A DNA stretch of 7,226 nt from DATIXD01 sp035518875 (GTDB lineage Bacteria; Pseudomonadota; Gammaproteobacteria; Methylococcales; Methylococcaceae): positions 1 through 7,226 of the forward strand of contig DATIXD010000358.1 of assembly GCA_035518875.1 (NCBI GenBank), in the 5' to 3' direction. The translations under genes were made by a program, and so were the position numbers. Below the pieces are notes generated by a model, which searched no databases, was not told the DNA's origin, and saw nothing but the letters and a program-made list of their open reading frames with translations. Every line of letters begins with the position of its first letter. Within the stretch, counting starts at the first letter, position 1. Shown in pieces: positions 1 to 6,498 of this stretch.

Positions 1-1
1 C

Positions 2-178
2 ATAGATAGGTTTGTTGCCGCCCCCTTGATGTCGGTATCCGAGTGGTCGTCCGGAGCCGGAACTTGTCCCGTCTGAGTGGGAATCCCCCCTGGCGGACTT
101 TTTGTAGATACCGCTGTAGATACTGCATTCGTCGACAGCGATGTATACTACTTCAATCCCATGTTTGATCCAGGTTAA
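2..178 (+). other. possible degraded C-terminal coding remnant at left edge
   Basis: One plus-strand frame enters from the left edge and is open to a TGA at 74-76. It then continues without interruption to a TAA at 176-178. The part after the TGA reads like a protein tail, including LFVDTAVDTAFVDSD followed by YYFNPMFDPG. Within it the 12-bp tandem duplication at 103-126 encodes VDTA-VDTA, and the two base differences between the copies (ACC/ACT and GCT/GCA) are both synonymous. The opposite strand is also open here (AVST-AVST, with one synonymous GCA/GCG difference) but offers no ATG, GTG or TTG start in that frame. I do not recognise the protein. It may be the broken end of an upstream gene or chance coding appearance, and the strand is uncertain. 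Confidence 0.2.
103..126. repeat. 12-bp tandem duplication
   Basis: Two adjacent copies of TGTAGATACYGC lie at 103-114 and 115-126 and differ at one base (C in the first copy, T in the second). They directly follow a run of five T. They could be a recent slippage duplication inside a coding remnant or a pair of regulator half-sites. Nothing in the sequence decides between these. Confidence 0.6.
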
Positions 179-443
179 CTTGATATCAAAAATCTTTCGG
201 CATGACTATGCACGCAAGAAACCGGATGGCAACGCATCAATTCCCGAAGAATTTCGCTCAATCCGCCGACGGGCACGCCCGGCGACCAGGTCGACAAACC
301 CTGTGCGCACTTTGTGCGGCAAGGGGTCGGTCAATTGCTCCGGCACCTAATTAGCGGAAAGCCGGTCGTCAGATTTCAGAACAACGGCGAAATCGCCAAC
401 CGCCAACGACCTCACAATACCCGAATCGGAGAACAATGTTACC
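179..443 (+). promoter_or_regulatory. opgG leader, no gene seen
   Basis: This 265-bp stretch before opgG shows no convincing coding frame and looks less GC-rich than the genes. It probably contains the promoter of the opg operon, but I could not find a -35/-10 pair with good matches and normal spacing. Small symmetric elements are present: a perfect palindrome TTGATATCAA at 180-189, a palindrome CTAATTAG at 347-354, an inverted repeat GGCGA-AA-TCGCC at 386-397 and a 7-bp direct repeat CGCCAAC at 394-407. A Shine-Dalgarno-like GGAGA at 428-432 sits 11 bases before the opgG start. The regulatory role is inferred from position only. Confidence 0.3.
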
Positions 444-2003
444 GTGAGCAAACGAAGCCGGTGCTTTTGGTTGTTAATCCCTTTGCTGTTTGTGGATATG
501 GCCCGGGCCGAGGTCGGTAAGACTGTCCCTCCGCCAGCGCCGCCTGCACCCGCTAAACCTTTCGACTTTGCGGAGGTGGAGCAAAAGGCCAAGCAACTCG
601 CAACCAAGCCATATGCGCGGGACGATGGCGGTATGCCCGAATTCCTGGGCAATCTTGACTACGACCAGTACCGGGACATCCGCTACAAGCCCGAGAAGGC
701 GCTGTGGCGGGACGAGGGCCTGCCTTACCAAATCCAGCTGTTCCATCGCGGCTTCATGTTCAAGGATCGCGTGAGCATCAACGTGGTCGATCAGGGCGTC
801 GCGACTCGGCTGGCTTATTCGCCAGAGTTGTTCGATTTCGGCAAGAACACCTTGCCGTCTCCCCCGCCGGCCGACCTGGGCTTTGCCGGCCTGCGTTTTC
901 ATCATCCACTGCGCAAAAACGATGTCTTCGATGAAATCGCTGTATTCCTCGGTGCGAGTTATTTCCGGGCGGTGGGGCTCGGGCAGTTTTATGGTCTTTC
1001 CGCGCGGGGACTTGCGATCGATACCGGACTGGCCAAGGCGGAGGAATTTCCGATCTTCAGGGAGTTCTGGGTCGAGAAGCCGGGCAAGAACGCCAGTTCG
1101 CTGACGGTTTACGCCGTCTTGGACAGCCCCAGCGTGACCGGCGCCTATCGTTTCGTCATCCGTCCCGGTTTCGAGCTAACCGTGGATATCGCCAGCCACG
1201 TCTTTTTCCGTAAGGCGGTGGAGCGGTTCGGCCTGGCGCCTCTTACCAGCATGTTCTTTCACGGCGAAAACACCGACCACTTCATGGACGATTTCCGTCC
1301 CGAAGTGCATGATTCGGACGGCCTCTTGATGGGGCGCAGCAATGGCGAATGGGTCTGGCGTCCTCTTAACAATCCCAGGCATCTGCGCATCAGCGTTTTC
1401 AAGGATACCAAACCGGCCGGATTCGGCTTGATGAAGCGCGACCGCGTGTTCGATCACTATCAGGACCTGGAAGCCCACTACCACGAACGGCCTGGCGTCT
1501 GGGTCGAAGCCTTGGGCGATTGGGGGGCGGGTTCGGTTTATCTGATCGAAATTCCCAGCGATGCGGAGAAATATGACAATATCGTCGCCTTCTGGGTGCC
1601 GGATCAGCCGACCGGCGAAGGCAAGGACTACGCCTTCCAGTATCGGCTGCATTTCCTCCTGGACGAAACCACCGCACCCGGCCTGGGCAAGGTGGAGGCG
1701 ACCCGGATCGGCGCCAGCGGTACCGATGTATTGGATGGTCAGGGACGCAAGTTCGTTGTCGATTTCAACGGCGAGGCGATGAAGCGTTTCAGCGAGAAGG
1801 CGCATGTGCAAGCCGATATCAGCTCCTCCTCGGGGAAGATCAGCAATCCGGTGGTGCACAAGAACGACCAGACCGGCGGTTGGCGCCTGAGTTTCGAGTT
1901 GGCCCCCGAAAAGGACAAGGATCCGGTCGAATTGCGCGCGCTCCTGAAATCCAATGACGAGATCCTCACCGAAACCTGGGTGTACCAGTGGAGCGGACGA
2001 TAA
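444..2003 (+). CDS. opgG: OpgG, periplasmic glucan biosynthesis protein G
   Basis: OpgG is a periplasmic protein needed to make osmoregulated periplasmic glucans (OPGs). It acts on the beta-1,2-glucan backbone delivered by OpgH, and members of the OpgG/OpgD family have been shown to be beta-1,2-glucanases (family GH186). The 519-residue product is close to E. coli OpgG (511). It starts with a Sec-type signal peptide: KRSR at 3-6, a hydrophobic core, and likely cleavage after ARA at 20-22. A proline-rich linker follows at 29-39. Family blocks are clear: LGASYFR (169-175), YGLSARGLAIDT (183-194), APLTSMF (265-271), EWVWRPLNNP (302-311) and the acidic segment QDLEAHYHERP (340-350), near which I expect the catalytic aspartate. 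The start is a GTG with GGAGA 11 bases upstream; the nearby ATG at 436 is in another frame. A Sec rather than twin-arginine signal favours OpgG over OpgD. The stop overlaps the next start, so the genes form an operon. Confidence 0.95.
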   Translation: MSKRSRCFWLLIPLLFVDMARAEVGKTVPPPAPPAPAKPFDFAEVEQKAKQLATKPYARDDGGMPEFLGNLDYDQYRDIRYKPEKALWRDEGLPYQIQLFHRGFMFKDRVSINVVDQGVATRLAYSPELFDFGKNTLPSPPPADLGFAGLRFHHPLRKNDVFDEIAVFLGASYFRAVGLGQFYGLSARGLAIDTGLAKAEEFPIFREFWVEKPGKNASSLTVYAVLDSPSVTGAYRFVIRPGFELTVDIASHVFFRKAVERFGLAPLTSMFFHGENTDHFMDDFRPEVHDSDGLLMGRSNGEWVWRPLNNPRHLRISVFKDTKPAGFGLMKRDRVFDHYQDLEAHYHERPGVWVEALGDWGAGSVYLIEIPSDAEKYDNIVAFWVPDQPTGEGKDYAFQYRLHFLLDETTAPGLGKVEATRIGASGTDVLDGQGRKFVVDFNGEAMKRFSEKAHVQADISSSSGKISNPVVHKNDQTGGWRLSFELAPEKDKDPVELRALLKSNDEILTETWVYQWSGR

Positions 2004-2005
2004 TG
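1990..2005 (+). promoter_or_regulatory. RBS and TAATG stop/start overlap coupling opgG to the next gene
   Basis: The opgG stop TAA (2001-2003) shares its last A with an ATG at 2003-2005. A GGAG at 1990-1993 lies nine bases before this ATG, inside the last codons of opgG. This arrangement is typical of translational coupling and decides the start of the downstream gene. An in-frame GTG at 1988 is less likely because it would have no ribosome site of its own. Confidence 0.7.
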
Positions 2006-2506
2006 CACCATTCCGCCGCCGAAAAGCTGGCGTCCAGCCCAGACGTCGCCTCTTCGCCGCATGGCCCATCCGTTGCGGCGGTCAAGGAGCGCTTGCTTGC
2101 TTATCTCGGCCGCTTGGGGTTAAAAGAGTCCGACTTGATCGAAATGATGGCCGATGAATGCCTGAATCGCGCTCGGCGTCGGGCCGCCCCGGGTTCGCAA
2201 GAAGAACTTCTCCGGCGAGCGCTGGAAGAAGCGCAGCGGCGGTTCGATCATGCACTGGCGCGCACCCTGAATCTTGCCGGGGCCAAGGATCATCATCCCG
2301 TCGCCGGCGCGCGCGCGGCCATCCTGCTGGGGTGTGCCGCCGAAGTTCGGGTCGATCATCTGTTTCGTCACCAAGATGGTCAGACCGAAACGGCCTCAAG
2401 GCTGCGCACGGCATTACCGCTTGCCACGCCGCCGGAATCCAATCTGGCCATGCCGGATCAGCCGATCTCGTTCCTGTTTTCCCGCTTGCCCCAGCAGCAC
2501 AAATAA
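2003..2506 (+). CDS. unnamed 167-aa protein, probable detached N-terminal domain of OpgH
   Basis: I do not recognise this as a named protein. The 167-residue product has no signal peptide or membrane helix and should be cytoplasmic. Residues 1-25 are Ala/Ser/Pro-rich. From VKERLLAYLGRLGLKE to about residue 90 it looks like charged amphipathic helices rich in Arg, Glu and Leu. The C-terminal part contains PPESNLAMPDQ at 143-153. This is very like the PPEAPLAMPEQ-type motif that I recall near the N-terminus of Xanthomonas-type OpgH. The opgH frame 22 bases downstream begins right before its first membrane helix and lacks that region. The lengths add up: 167 plus 687 residues against 847 for E. 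coli OpgH. I infer that this is the OpgH N-terminal domain encoded separately, or cut off by a frameshift. In E. coli that domain also binds FtsZ, but whether this protein does is unknown. Translation is coupled to opgG. Confidence 0.75.
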   Translation: MHHSAAEKLASSPDVASSPHGPSVAAVKERLLAYLGRLGLKESDLIEMMADECLNRARRRAAPGSQEELLRRALEEAQRRFDHALARTLNLAGAKDHHPVAGARAAILLGCAAEVRVDHLFRHQDGQTETASRLRTALPLATPPESNLAMPDQPISFLFSRLPQQHK

Positions 2507-2528
2507 GCGACTCGTTCCGAGCAGACCC

Positions 2529-4592
2529 ATGCCGCCCAGCGCCCAAGCAATCCCGGCCTTCACCCGCATTTTCAGACGAATCCTGTTTTACACTCTGGTC
2601 ATTGTGACCACCTTCGCCGCCCTGGCGATGATCACCAGCGCCTTTTTCCAGAACGGTCTCACGCCGCAGGAGATCGTGCTGTTGGTTCTGTACACCCTGC
2701 TGATTCTGTGGGTGAGCAATTCTTTCTGGACCGCCATCCTGGGGTTCTGGATCCTGCTGTTGGGTGGAGACCGCAAGTCCATCGGTCGGATACCGCCTCG
2801 CCGCGAAGCGCAGGAAGCCGATAAATCCCAGAAGCGGACCGCGCTGGTCATGCCGATCTACAACGAAGATCCGCAGCGCGTATTCGCGGGATTACGAGCG
2901 ATTTATCAATCGCTGCTGGAGACGGGCAGGGCCGATGAGTTCGAGCTGTTCGTTCTCAGTGATACCCGCGATCCGGACACCTGGATCGAAGAGGAGCTGA
3001 ACTGGTATCGGATGTGCTGCGATTTCAACGCTCACGGCAGGATTTTTTATCGCAACCGAGAGAAGAACATCAGCCGCAAGAGCGGCAACCTCGAGGACTT
3101 CTGCAAACGCTGGGGCGGGCGTTATCGCTATATGATTGTGCTCGACGCGGACAGTCTGATGGGTGGCCCCGCACTGACGAAAATGGTGGACCTGATGGAA
3201 GCGCACCCGCGGGTGGCGCTGATCCAATCGCCGCCATTGCCGATCAACCACAAGTCCCTGTTCGCACGGATTCTGCAATTCGGCAGCAGTCTGTACAGCG
3301 ACGTTTTCACCGCCGGCAGTTCGTTCTGGCTGTTGTCGGACAGCAATTACTGGGGACACAATGCCATCATTCGTTTGAAGCCCTTCACCCAACATTGCGG
3401 TCTGCCCAAGCTGCCGGGCCGCGAGCCGTTCGGGGGGGAGATCCTCAGTCACGATTTCGTCGAGGCGGCACTGTTGCGCAAGGCGGGCTGGGAAGTCTGG
3501 CTCGGCTACGATATCAAGGAAAGCTTCGAGGAGTTGCCGCCGACGCTGATCGACTATGCCAAGCGCGACCGCCGCTGGTGTCAGGGCAATCTCCAACACG
3601 TGCGCATGATCTTCGCCCGTGGGTTTTCCGGGCTCAGCCGCCTGCACATGATGATGGGCATCATGTCCTATCTGTCCTCGCCGTTGTGGCTGCTGTTCCT
3701 GCTCGTTACAGGGTTCGAGGCTTACGTGCAGAGCCAGACCGTGCCGGTTTATTTCTTCGGCGACAACATTTTCCCCGTGTGGCCGGAGTCTTATGCCGTG
3801 GAAATGACTACGGTTCTGCTGGTCACCCTGGCCATGCTGTTCGCGCCCAAGCTGTTGGGCCTGCTGCTCCTGTTCATCCGGCGCCGGCAGGTGAGAGCCT
3901 ACGGCGGTTATATCAGGGTCATGCTCAGCGTGTTTTTCGAGAGCGTGTTTTCGGTGCTGACCGCTCCGGTGCTCATGCTGTATCAGAGCAAATTCGTGGT
4001 GGCGATTCTATTGCGCCGCAGCATCGGTTGGCCGCCACAGAATCGGGGCGATCACCGCCTCAGCCTTAAGGAGGCCACGCTGGCGCACGGCAGTCAAACC
4101 CTCATCGGCATCGCTGCAGGCGCGGCCAGCTATGTTTACATCCCCAGTTTTTTCTGGTGGTTCACGCCGGTTTTGCTGGGACTGGTGCTCGCCATTCCGG
4201 TTTCGATCTTCTCCAGCAGCACCAAACTGGGCCTCCTCACCCGTAGGTTGGGTCTATTTCTGACGCCGGCGGAGTCCGATCCGCCGCGGGTCGTCCAGCT
4301 GCTCCATGAAAACCTTGCCCGGATGGCCGATCAGGCAGCCGAAGCGCGTTCTGCGGGCGAGCATGGCCGGGTGTTGGATCCGGGCGTGTGTGCGTTGCAT
4401 CTGGCGCTTCTGCCCAACCGCCCGATCAAGAAGCGTCATCGCCATGAGCTGAAGGCCCTGGTTTACCGTTTGGTGGAAGAGGGGCCGGAGCAATTGTCCA
4501 CCCTCGACAAACGCACCCTGATCTCCGATCCGGAAACCCTGATGCGGTTGCATACGCTGGCCTGGAGTCGCGGGGATGCGGGGACGAATTGA
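2529..4592 (+). CDS. opgH: OpgH, membrane glucosyltransferase for periplasmic glucans
   Basis: OpgH is an inner-membrane family GT2 enzyme that uses UDP-glucose to build the linear beta-1,2-glucan backbone of OPGs and is thought to move it to the periplasm. From the ATG at 2529 the product has 687 residues. Membrane helices lie near 18-40 and 49-79. The cytoplasmic catalytic domain follows: RTALVMPIYNED (103-114), VLSD with Asp145, RKSGN (183-187), LDADS with Asp206/Asp208, LSHDF with Asp309, and the RDRRW-CQGN block (346-354), which carries the xxRW motif of processive glucosyltransferases. Further hydrophobic segments lie near 372-398, 424-450, 461-490 and 524-563, then a soluble tail of about 120 residues. 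All catalytic motifs are intact. The start is uncertain: only a weak GAG-type ribosome site precedes it (2519-2524), and the N-terminal cytoplasmic domain of the E. coli enzyme is absent from this frame and seems to be in the preceding ORF. A TTG at 2274 would extend the frame, but the added residues are not OpgH-like. Confidence 0.93.
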   Translation: MPPSAQAIPAFTRIFRRILFYTLVIVTTFAALAMITSAFFQNGLTPQEIVLLVLYTLLILWVSNSFWTAILGFWILLLGGDRKSIGRIPPRREAQEADKSQKRTALVMPIYNEDPQRVFAGLRAIYQSLLETGRADEFELFVLSDTRDPDTWIEEELNWYRMCCDFNAHGRIFYRNREKNISRKSGNLEDFCKRWGGRYRYMIVLDADSLMGGPALTKMVDLMEAHPRVALIQSPPLPINHKSLFARILQFGSSLYSDVFTAGSSFWLLSDSNYWGHNAIIRLKPFTQHCGLPKLPGREPFGGEILSHDFVEAALLRKAGWEVWLGYDIKESFEELPPTLIDYAKRDRRWCQGNLQHVRMIFARGFSGLSRLHMMMGIMSYLSSPLWLLFLLVTGFEAYVQSQTVPVYFFGDNIFPVWPESYAVEMTTVLLVTLAMLFAPKLLGLLLLFIRRRQVRAYGGYIRVMLSVFFESVFSVLTAPVLMLYQSKFVVAILLRRSIGWPPQNRGDHRLSLKEATLAHGSQTLIGIAAGAASYVYIPSFFWWFTPVLLGLVLAIPVSIFSSSTKLGLLTRRLGLFLTPAESDPPRVVQLLHENLARMADQAAEARSAGEHGRVLDPGVCALHLALLPNRPIKKRHRHELKALVYRLVEEGPEQLSTLDKRTLISDPETLMRLHTLAWSRGDAGTN

Positions 4593-4791
4593 TTCGCCCT
4601 CGCGCATGCTTCCGAGCAGTCTTGCGCCGCCATTCTTCCCTTCGAATCGGGTGATCAACCGGAAACCCTGTCGGATTCAGCGTGTTCTCCGGGCTCGGCG
4701 GATAACGTCATCCGCCGGTCTTACGAATATCCTTCGCGGTCCCCATTCCCTCAGGGACGGCTTTCATCATTGACCAAGAAGCGAACGCCTG
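4593..4791 (+). other. intergenic gap between opgH and ppnN
   Basis: This 199-bp gap shows no supported gene. It holds the GC-rich hairpin at 4696-4717, described separately. A promoter for ppnN is expected here, because the gap is too long for simple operon coupling, but I found no convincing -35/-10 pair. The ribosome site before the ppnN ATG is weak and purine-rich (AAGAAG, about 10 bases upstream). Confidence 0.4.
4696..4717 (+). terminator. GC-rich hairpin after opgH, possible terminator
   Basis: CGGCGGAT at 4696-4703 and ATCCGCCG at 4710-4717 form a perfect 8-bp stem around a 6-base loop (AACGTC). It lies about 100 bases after the opgH stop and 75 before ppnN. There is no T-run after it, so it is not a classic intrinsic terminator. 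It may instead slow polymerase, protect the opg mRNA 3' end, or be part of the ppnN leader. Confidence 0.35.
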
Positions 4792-6183
4792 ATGCAAACA
4801 GTCAACGCACAGATTCGACCCGAGGGCAGCCTGGAAATCATGTCCAAGCTGGAAGTCGGCAAATTACTCGACACCAGCAAACGCGGTTTGCATGAAATCT
4901 TCCGCCGTTGTTCGCTGGCGGTGCTCAATTGCGGTAGCCATGTGGACGACAGCCGGGCGGTGCTGGAACAGTTCAGCAGTTTCGATATCCGGGTGCTCCA
5001 GCAGGAACGCGGCATCAAGCTGGAACTCCTGAACGCGCCCTCGGGAGCGTTTGTCGACGGTGAAATCATCAAAGGGATCAAGGAACACCTGTTTTCGGTG
5101 TTGCGCGACATCGTATACACCAACAGCGAGATCGTGGCGAATCCGGCGTTCGATCTGGGTCGGTCGGAGGACGTCACCAGCGCCATATTTCACATCCTGC
5201 GCAACGCCAATTGCCTCATCCCTCAGGAGCATCCCAACCTGGTGGTCTGCTGGGGCGGTCATTCGATCAGCCGGGAAGAATACGAATACACCAAGGAGGT
5301 TGGACACGAGTTGGGGCTGCGCGGCCTCGACGTTTGCACCGGCTGCGGTCCCGGCGCGATGAAAGGGCCGATGAAGGGGGCGACCATCGGTCATGCCAAG
5401 CAGCGCGTTTACAGTGCCCGTTATGTCGGCGTTTCGGAACCGGGCATCATCGCTGCCGAACCGCCCAATCCGATCGTCAACGAACTGGTGATTCTGCCGG
5501 ACATCGAAAAGCGCCTGGAAGCCTTCGTGCGTTTGGGGCACGGGATCATCGTGTTCCCCGGCGGCGCCGGGACCGCGGAAGAAATCCTGTATTTGCTCGG
5601 AATTCTGCTGAATCCGGACAACAAGTACCTCCCATTTCCTTTGATCTTTACCGGCCCGGAAGGGTCTTCGGGTTATTTTCGCCAGATCGACGCTTTCCTC
5701 GCTGCGACCATCGGCAGCCACATCCGGCAGCATTACCGTATCATCGTTGACGATCCCGCTGAGGTGGCGCGCGCGATGAGGGAAGGCGTTCAGGTGGTCA
5801 GGCAGTTCCGCAGGCAGCATCACGATGCCTTTTATTTCAATTGGTTGCTGAAGGTCGAACAGGCTTTTCAGGTGCCGTTCGCTCCCACCCATGAAAACAT
5901 GGCGAACCTGGAATTGCACCGCGACCAGGCCCCGCATCAGCTGGCGGCCAATCTGCGGCGGGCTTTTTCCGGTATCGTGGCGGGCAACGTGAAGGCGGAA
6001 GGGATCCAGGCGGTCGAGGCCCGCGGTCCCTTCGAGCTGCAAGGCGAAGCGGCCGTTGTGAAGCCCCTGGATGAACTTTTGACCGCATTCGTCGCCCAGG
6101 GACGCATGAAGCTGCCCGGCACCCAGTACGAGCCTTGCTTCCGGCTGAAGGGGGCCATTCCCCGGGCGGTGAGCACTATTTAA
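4792..6183 (+). CDS. ppnN: PpnN, pyrimidine/purine nucleotide 5'-monophosphate nucleosidase (LOG family)
   Basis: PpnN (formerly YgdH) is a cytosolic enzyme that splits nucleoside 5'-monophosphates into a free base and ribose 5-phosphate. In E. coli it is activated by (p)ppGpp and adjusts nucleotide pools under stress. The product has 463 residues against 454 in E. coli, and the two align over their whole length. Recognisable blocks include CSLAVLNCGS near the N-terminus, VVCWGGHS (Trp154 region), CTGCGPGAMKGPMKGA, IIAAEPPNPIVNELVI, LPDIEKRLEAFVR, and the LOG-family motif FPGGAGTAEE at 255-264. Its final Glu264 has the same number as the catalytic glutamate I recall for E. coli. C-terminal blocks ENMANLELH, RRAFSGIVAGNVK and RMKLPGTQYEPC are also family-typical. 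The ATG start gives an N-terminus matching the E. coli protein. It lies on the same strand as the opg genes but 199 bp away, so it is probably a separate unit. Nothing essential seems to be missing. Confidence 0.95.
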   Translation: MQTVNAQIRPEGSLEIMSKLEVGKLLDTSKRGLHEIFRRCSLAVLNCGSHVDDSRAVLEQFSSFDIRVLQQERGIKLELLNAPSGAFVDGEIIKGIKEHLFSVLRDIVYTNSEIVANPAFDLGRSEDVTSAIFHILRNANCLIPQEHPNLVVCWGGHSISREEYEYTKEVGHELGLRGLDVCTGCGPGAMKGPMKGATIGHAKQRVYSARYVGVSEPGIIAAEPPNPIVNELVILPDIEKRLEAFVRLGHGIIVFPGGAGTAEEILYLLGILLNPDNKYLPFPLIFTGPEGSSGYFRQIDAFLAATIGSHIRQHYRIIVDDPAEVARAMREGVQVVRQFRRQHHDAFYFNWLLKVEQAFQVPFAPTHENMANLELHRDQAPHQLAANLRRAFSGIVAGNVKAEGIQAVEARGPFELQGEAAVVKPLDELLTAFVAQGRMKLPGTQYEPCFRLKGAIPRAVSTI

Positions 6184-6195
6184 CGAAGGTTTGCG

Positions 6196-6214
6196 CAAGT
6201 CCAACCGGGACTTG
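6196..6214 (+). terminator. probable ppnN terminator hairpin
   Basis: CAAGTCC at 6196-6202 and GGACTTG at 6208-6214 form a perfect 7-bp stem with a 5-base loop, starting 13 bases after the ppnN stop. The trailing bases are only weakly T-rich (TTAA). Position and symmetry fit a transcript end for ppnN, possibly an inefficient one. Confidence 0.45.
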
Positions 6215-6252
6215 TTAACGGGCGTCGCGAAGAACGCGGTTTCCCGGTGACT

Positions 6253-6270
6253 CAAAAAATCAATTTTTTG
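6253..6270. repeat. A/T hairpin with A6 and T6 arms
   Basis: CAAAAAA at 6253-6259 and TTTTTTG at 6264-6270 pair around a TCAA loop. Because the right arm is a run of six T, transcripts from the left could end here in an intrinsic-terminator-like way. The left arm could serve the same role for transcripts arriving from the right. The stem has almost no G-C pairs, so it is weak alone. It may act with the hairpin at 6196-6214. Confidence 0.4.
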
Positions 6271-6279
6271 GAGCGACCC

Positions 6280-6324
6280 ATGCTCATGTCGTGCGTTCCT
6301 CCACGACACCCTGCGCGTCGCTAG
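6280..6324 (+). CDS. 14-codon ORF with good ribosome site, doubtful
   Basis: An ATG at 6280 follows GGAG (6270-6273) with a 6-base spacer and opens a 14-codon frame, MLMSCVPPRHPARR, ending in TAG at 6322-6324. The ribosome site is the best-spaced one in this region, but the peptide is very short, Arg/Pro-rich and not recognised. It may be the surviving 5' end of a lost gene, a leader peptide, or chance. Confidence 0.15.
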   Translation: MLMSCVPPRHPARR

Positions 6325-6498
6325 CAAACCGGCTATCCTGTCCGTTTGTCGCGCTGCATCCCCCTGTGCCGCGGACGCTGTAACTTGATCAGGGCTTCCT
6401 CAAGGGGCGGCGGGCGTGCTCCCGACGGGCGTGGAAAAAACGATGCCGATGCAACGACAATGAGGGGGTGTCCGTTGACCAGCTCACCGCCAGCCGGC

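Larger units (their letters stand above)
6184..6498 (+). other. non-coding region between ppnN and the GH94 remnant
   Basis: About 315 bp without a convincing gene. It contains two hairpins (6196-6214 and 6253-6270) and a very short ORF with a good ribosome site (6280-6324), each listed separately. Forward frame 1 is open from about 6346, but residues before about 6499 show no family resemblance. They probably mark sequence beyond the 5' break of the pseudogene, or its more eroded part. Confidence 0.4.

Noticed and set aside
74..76. TGA at 74-76 as a selenocysteine codon in an edge gene
   Set aside because: There is no known selenoprotein context and no clear SECIS-type hairpin after it, and the frame itself is doubtful. 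A stop in a remnant is simpler.
165..193. Promoter TTGATC with AAAAAT 17 bp downstream
   Set aside because: The spacing is right, but the -10 box lacks the key TA at its start. It is too weak to call.
1176..2069. 297-codon minus-strand frame opposite opgG
   Set aside because: It is antisense to conserved opgG coding sequence and has no recognisable motif. It is explained by codon bias.
2274..2528. Longer opgH starting at TTG 2274
   Set aside because: The extra residues are Arg/Pro/Cys-rich and do not resemble any OpgH N-terminus, while the overlapping frame does. The ATG at 2529 directly before membrane helix 1 is the better start of this frame.
3014..4069. 351-codon plus-strand frame inside opgH
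   Set aside because: It lies wholly within the catalytic and membrane part of opgH, in another frame. Its Arg/Pro/Gly-rich translation has no family motif.
4864..6327. 487-codon open frame on the minus strand opposite ppnN
   Set aside because: It mirrors the codon pattern of ppnN, a clear family member on the plus strand. Its translation shows no recognisable domain, so it is a shadow typical of GC-rich genes.
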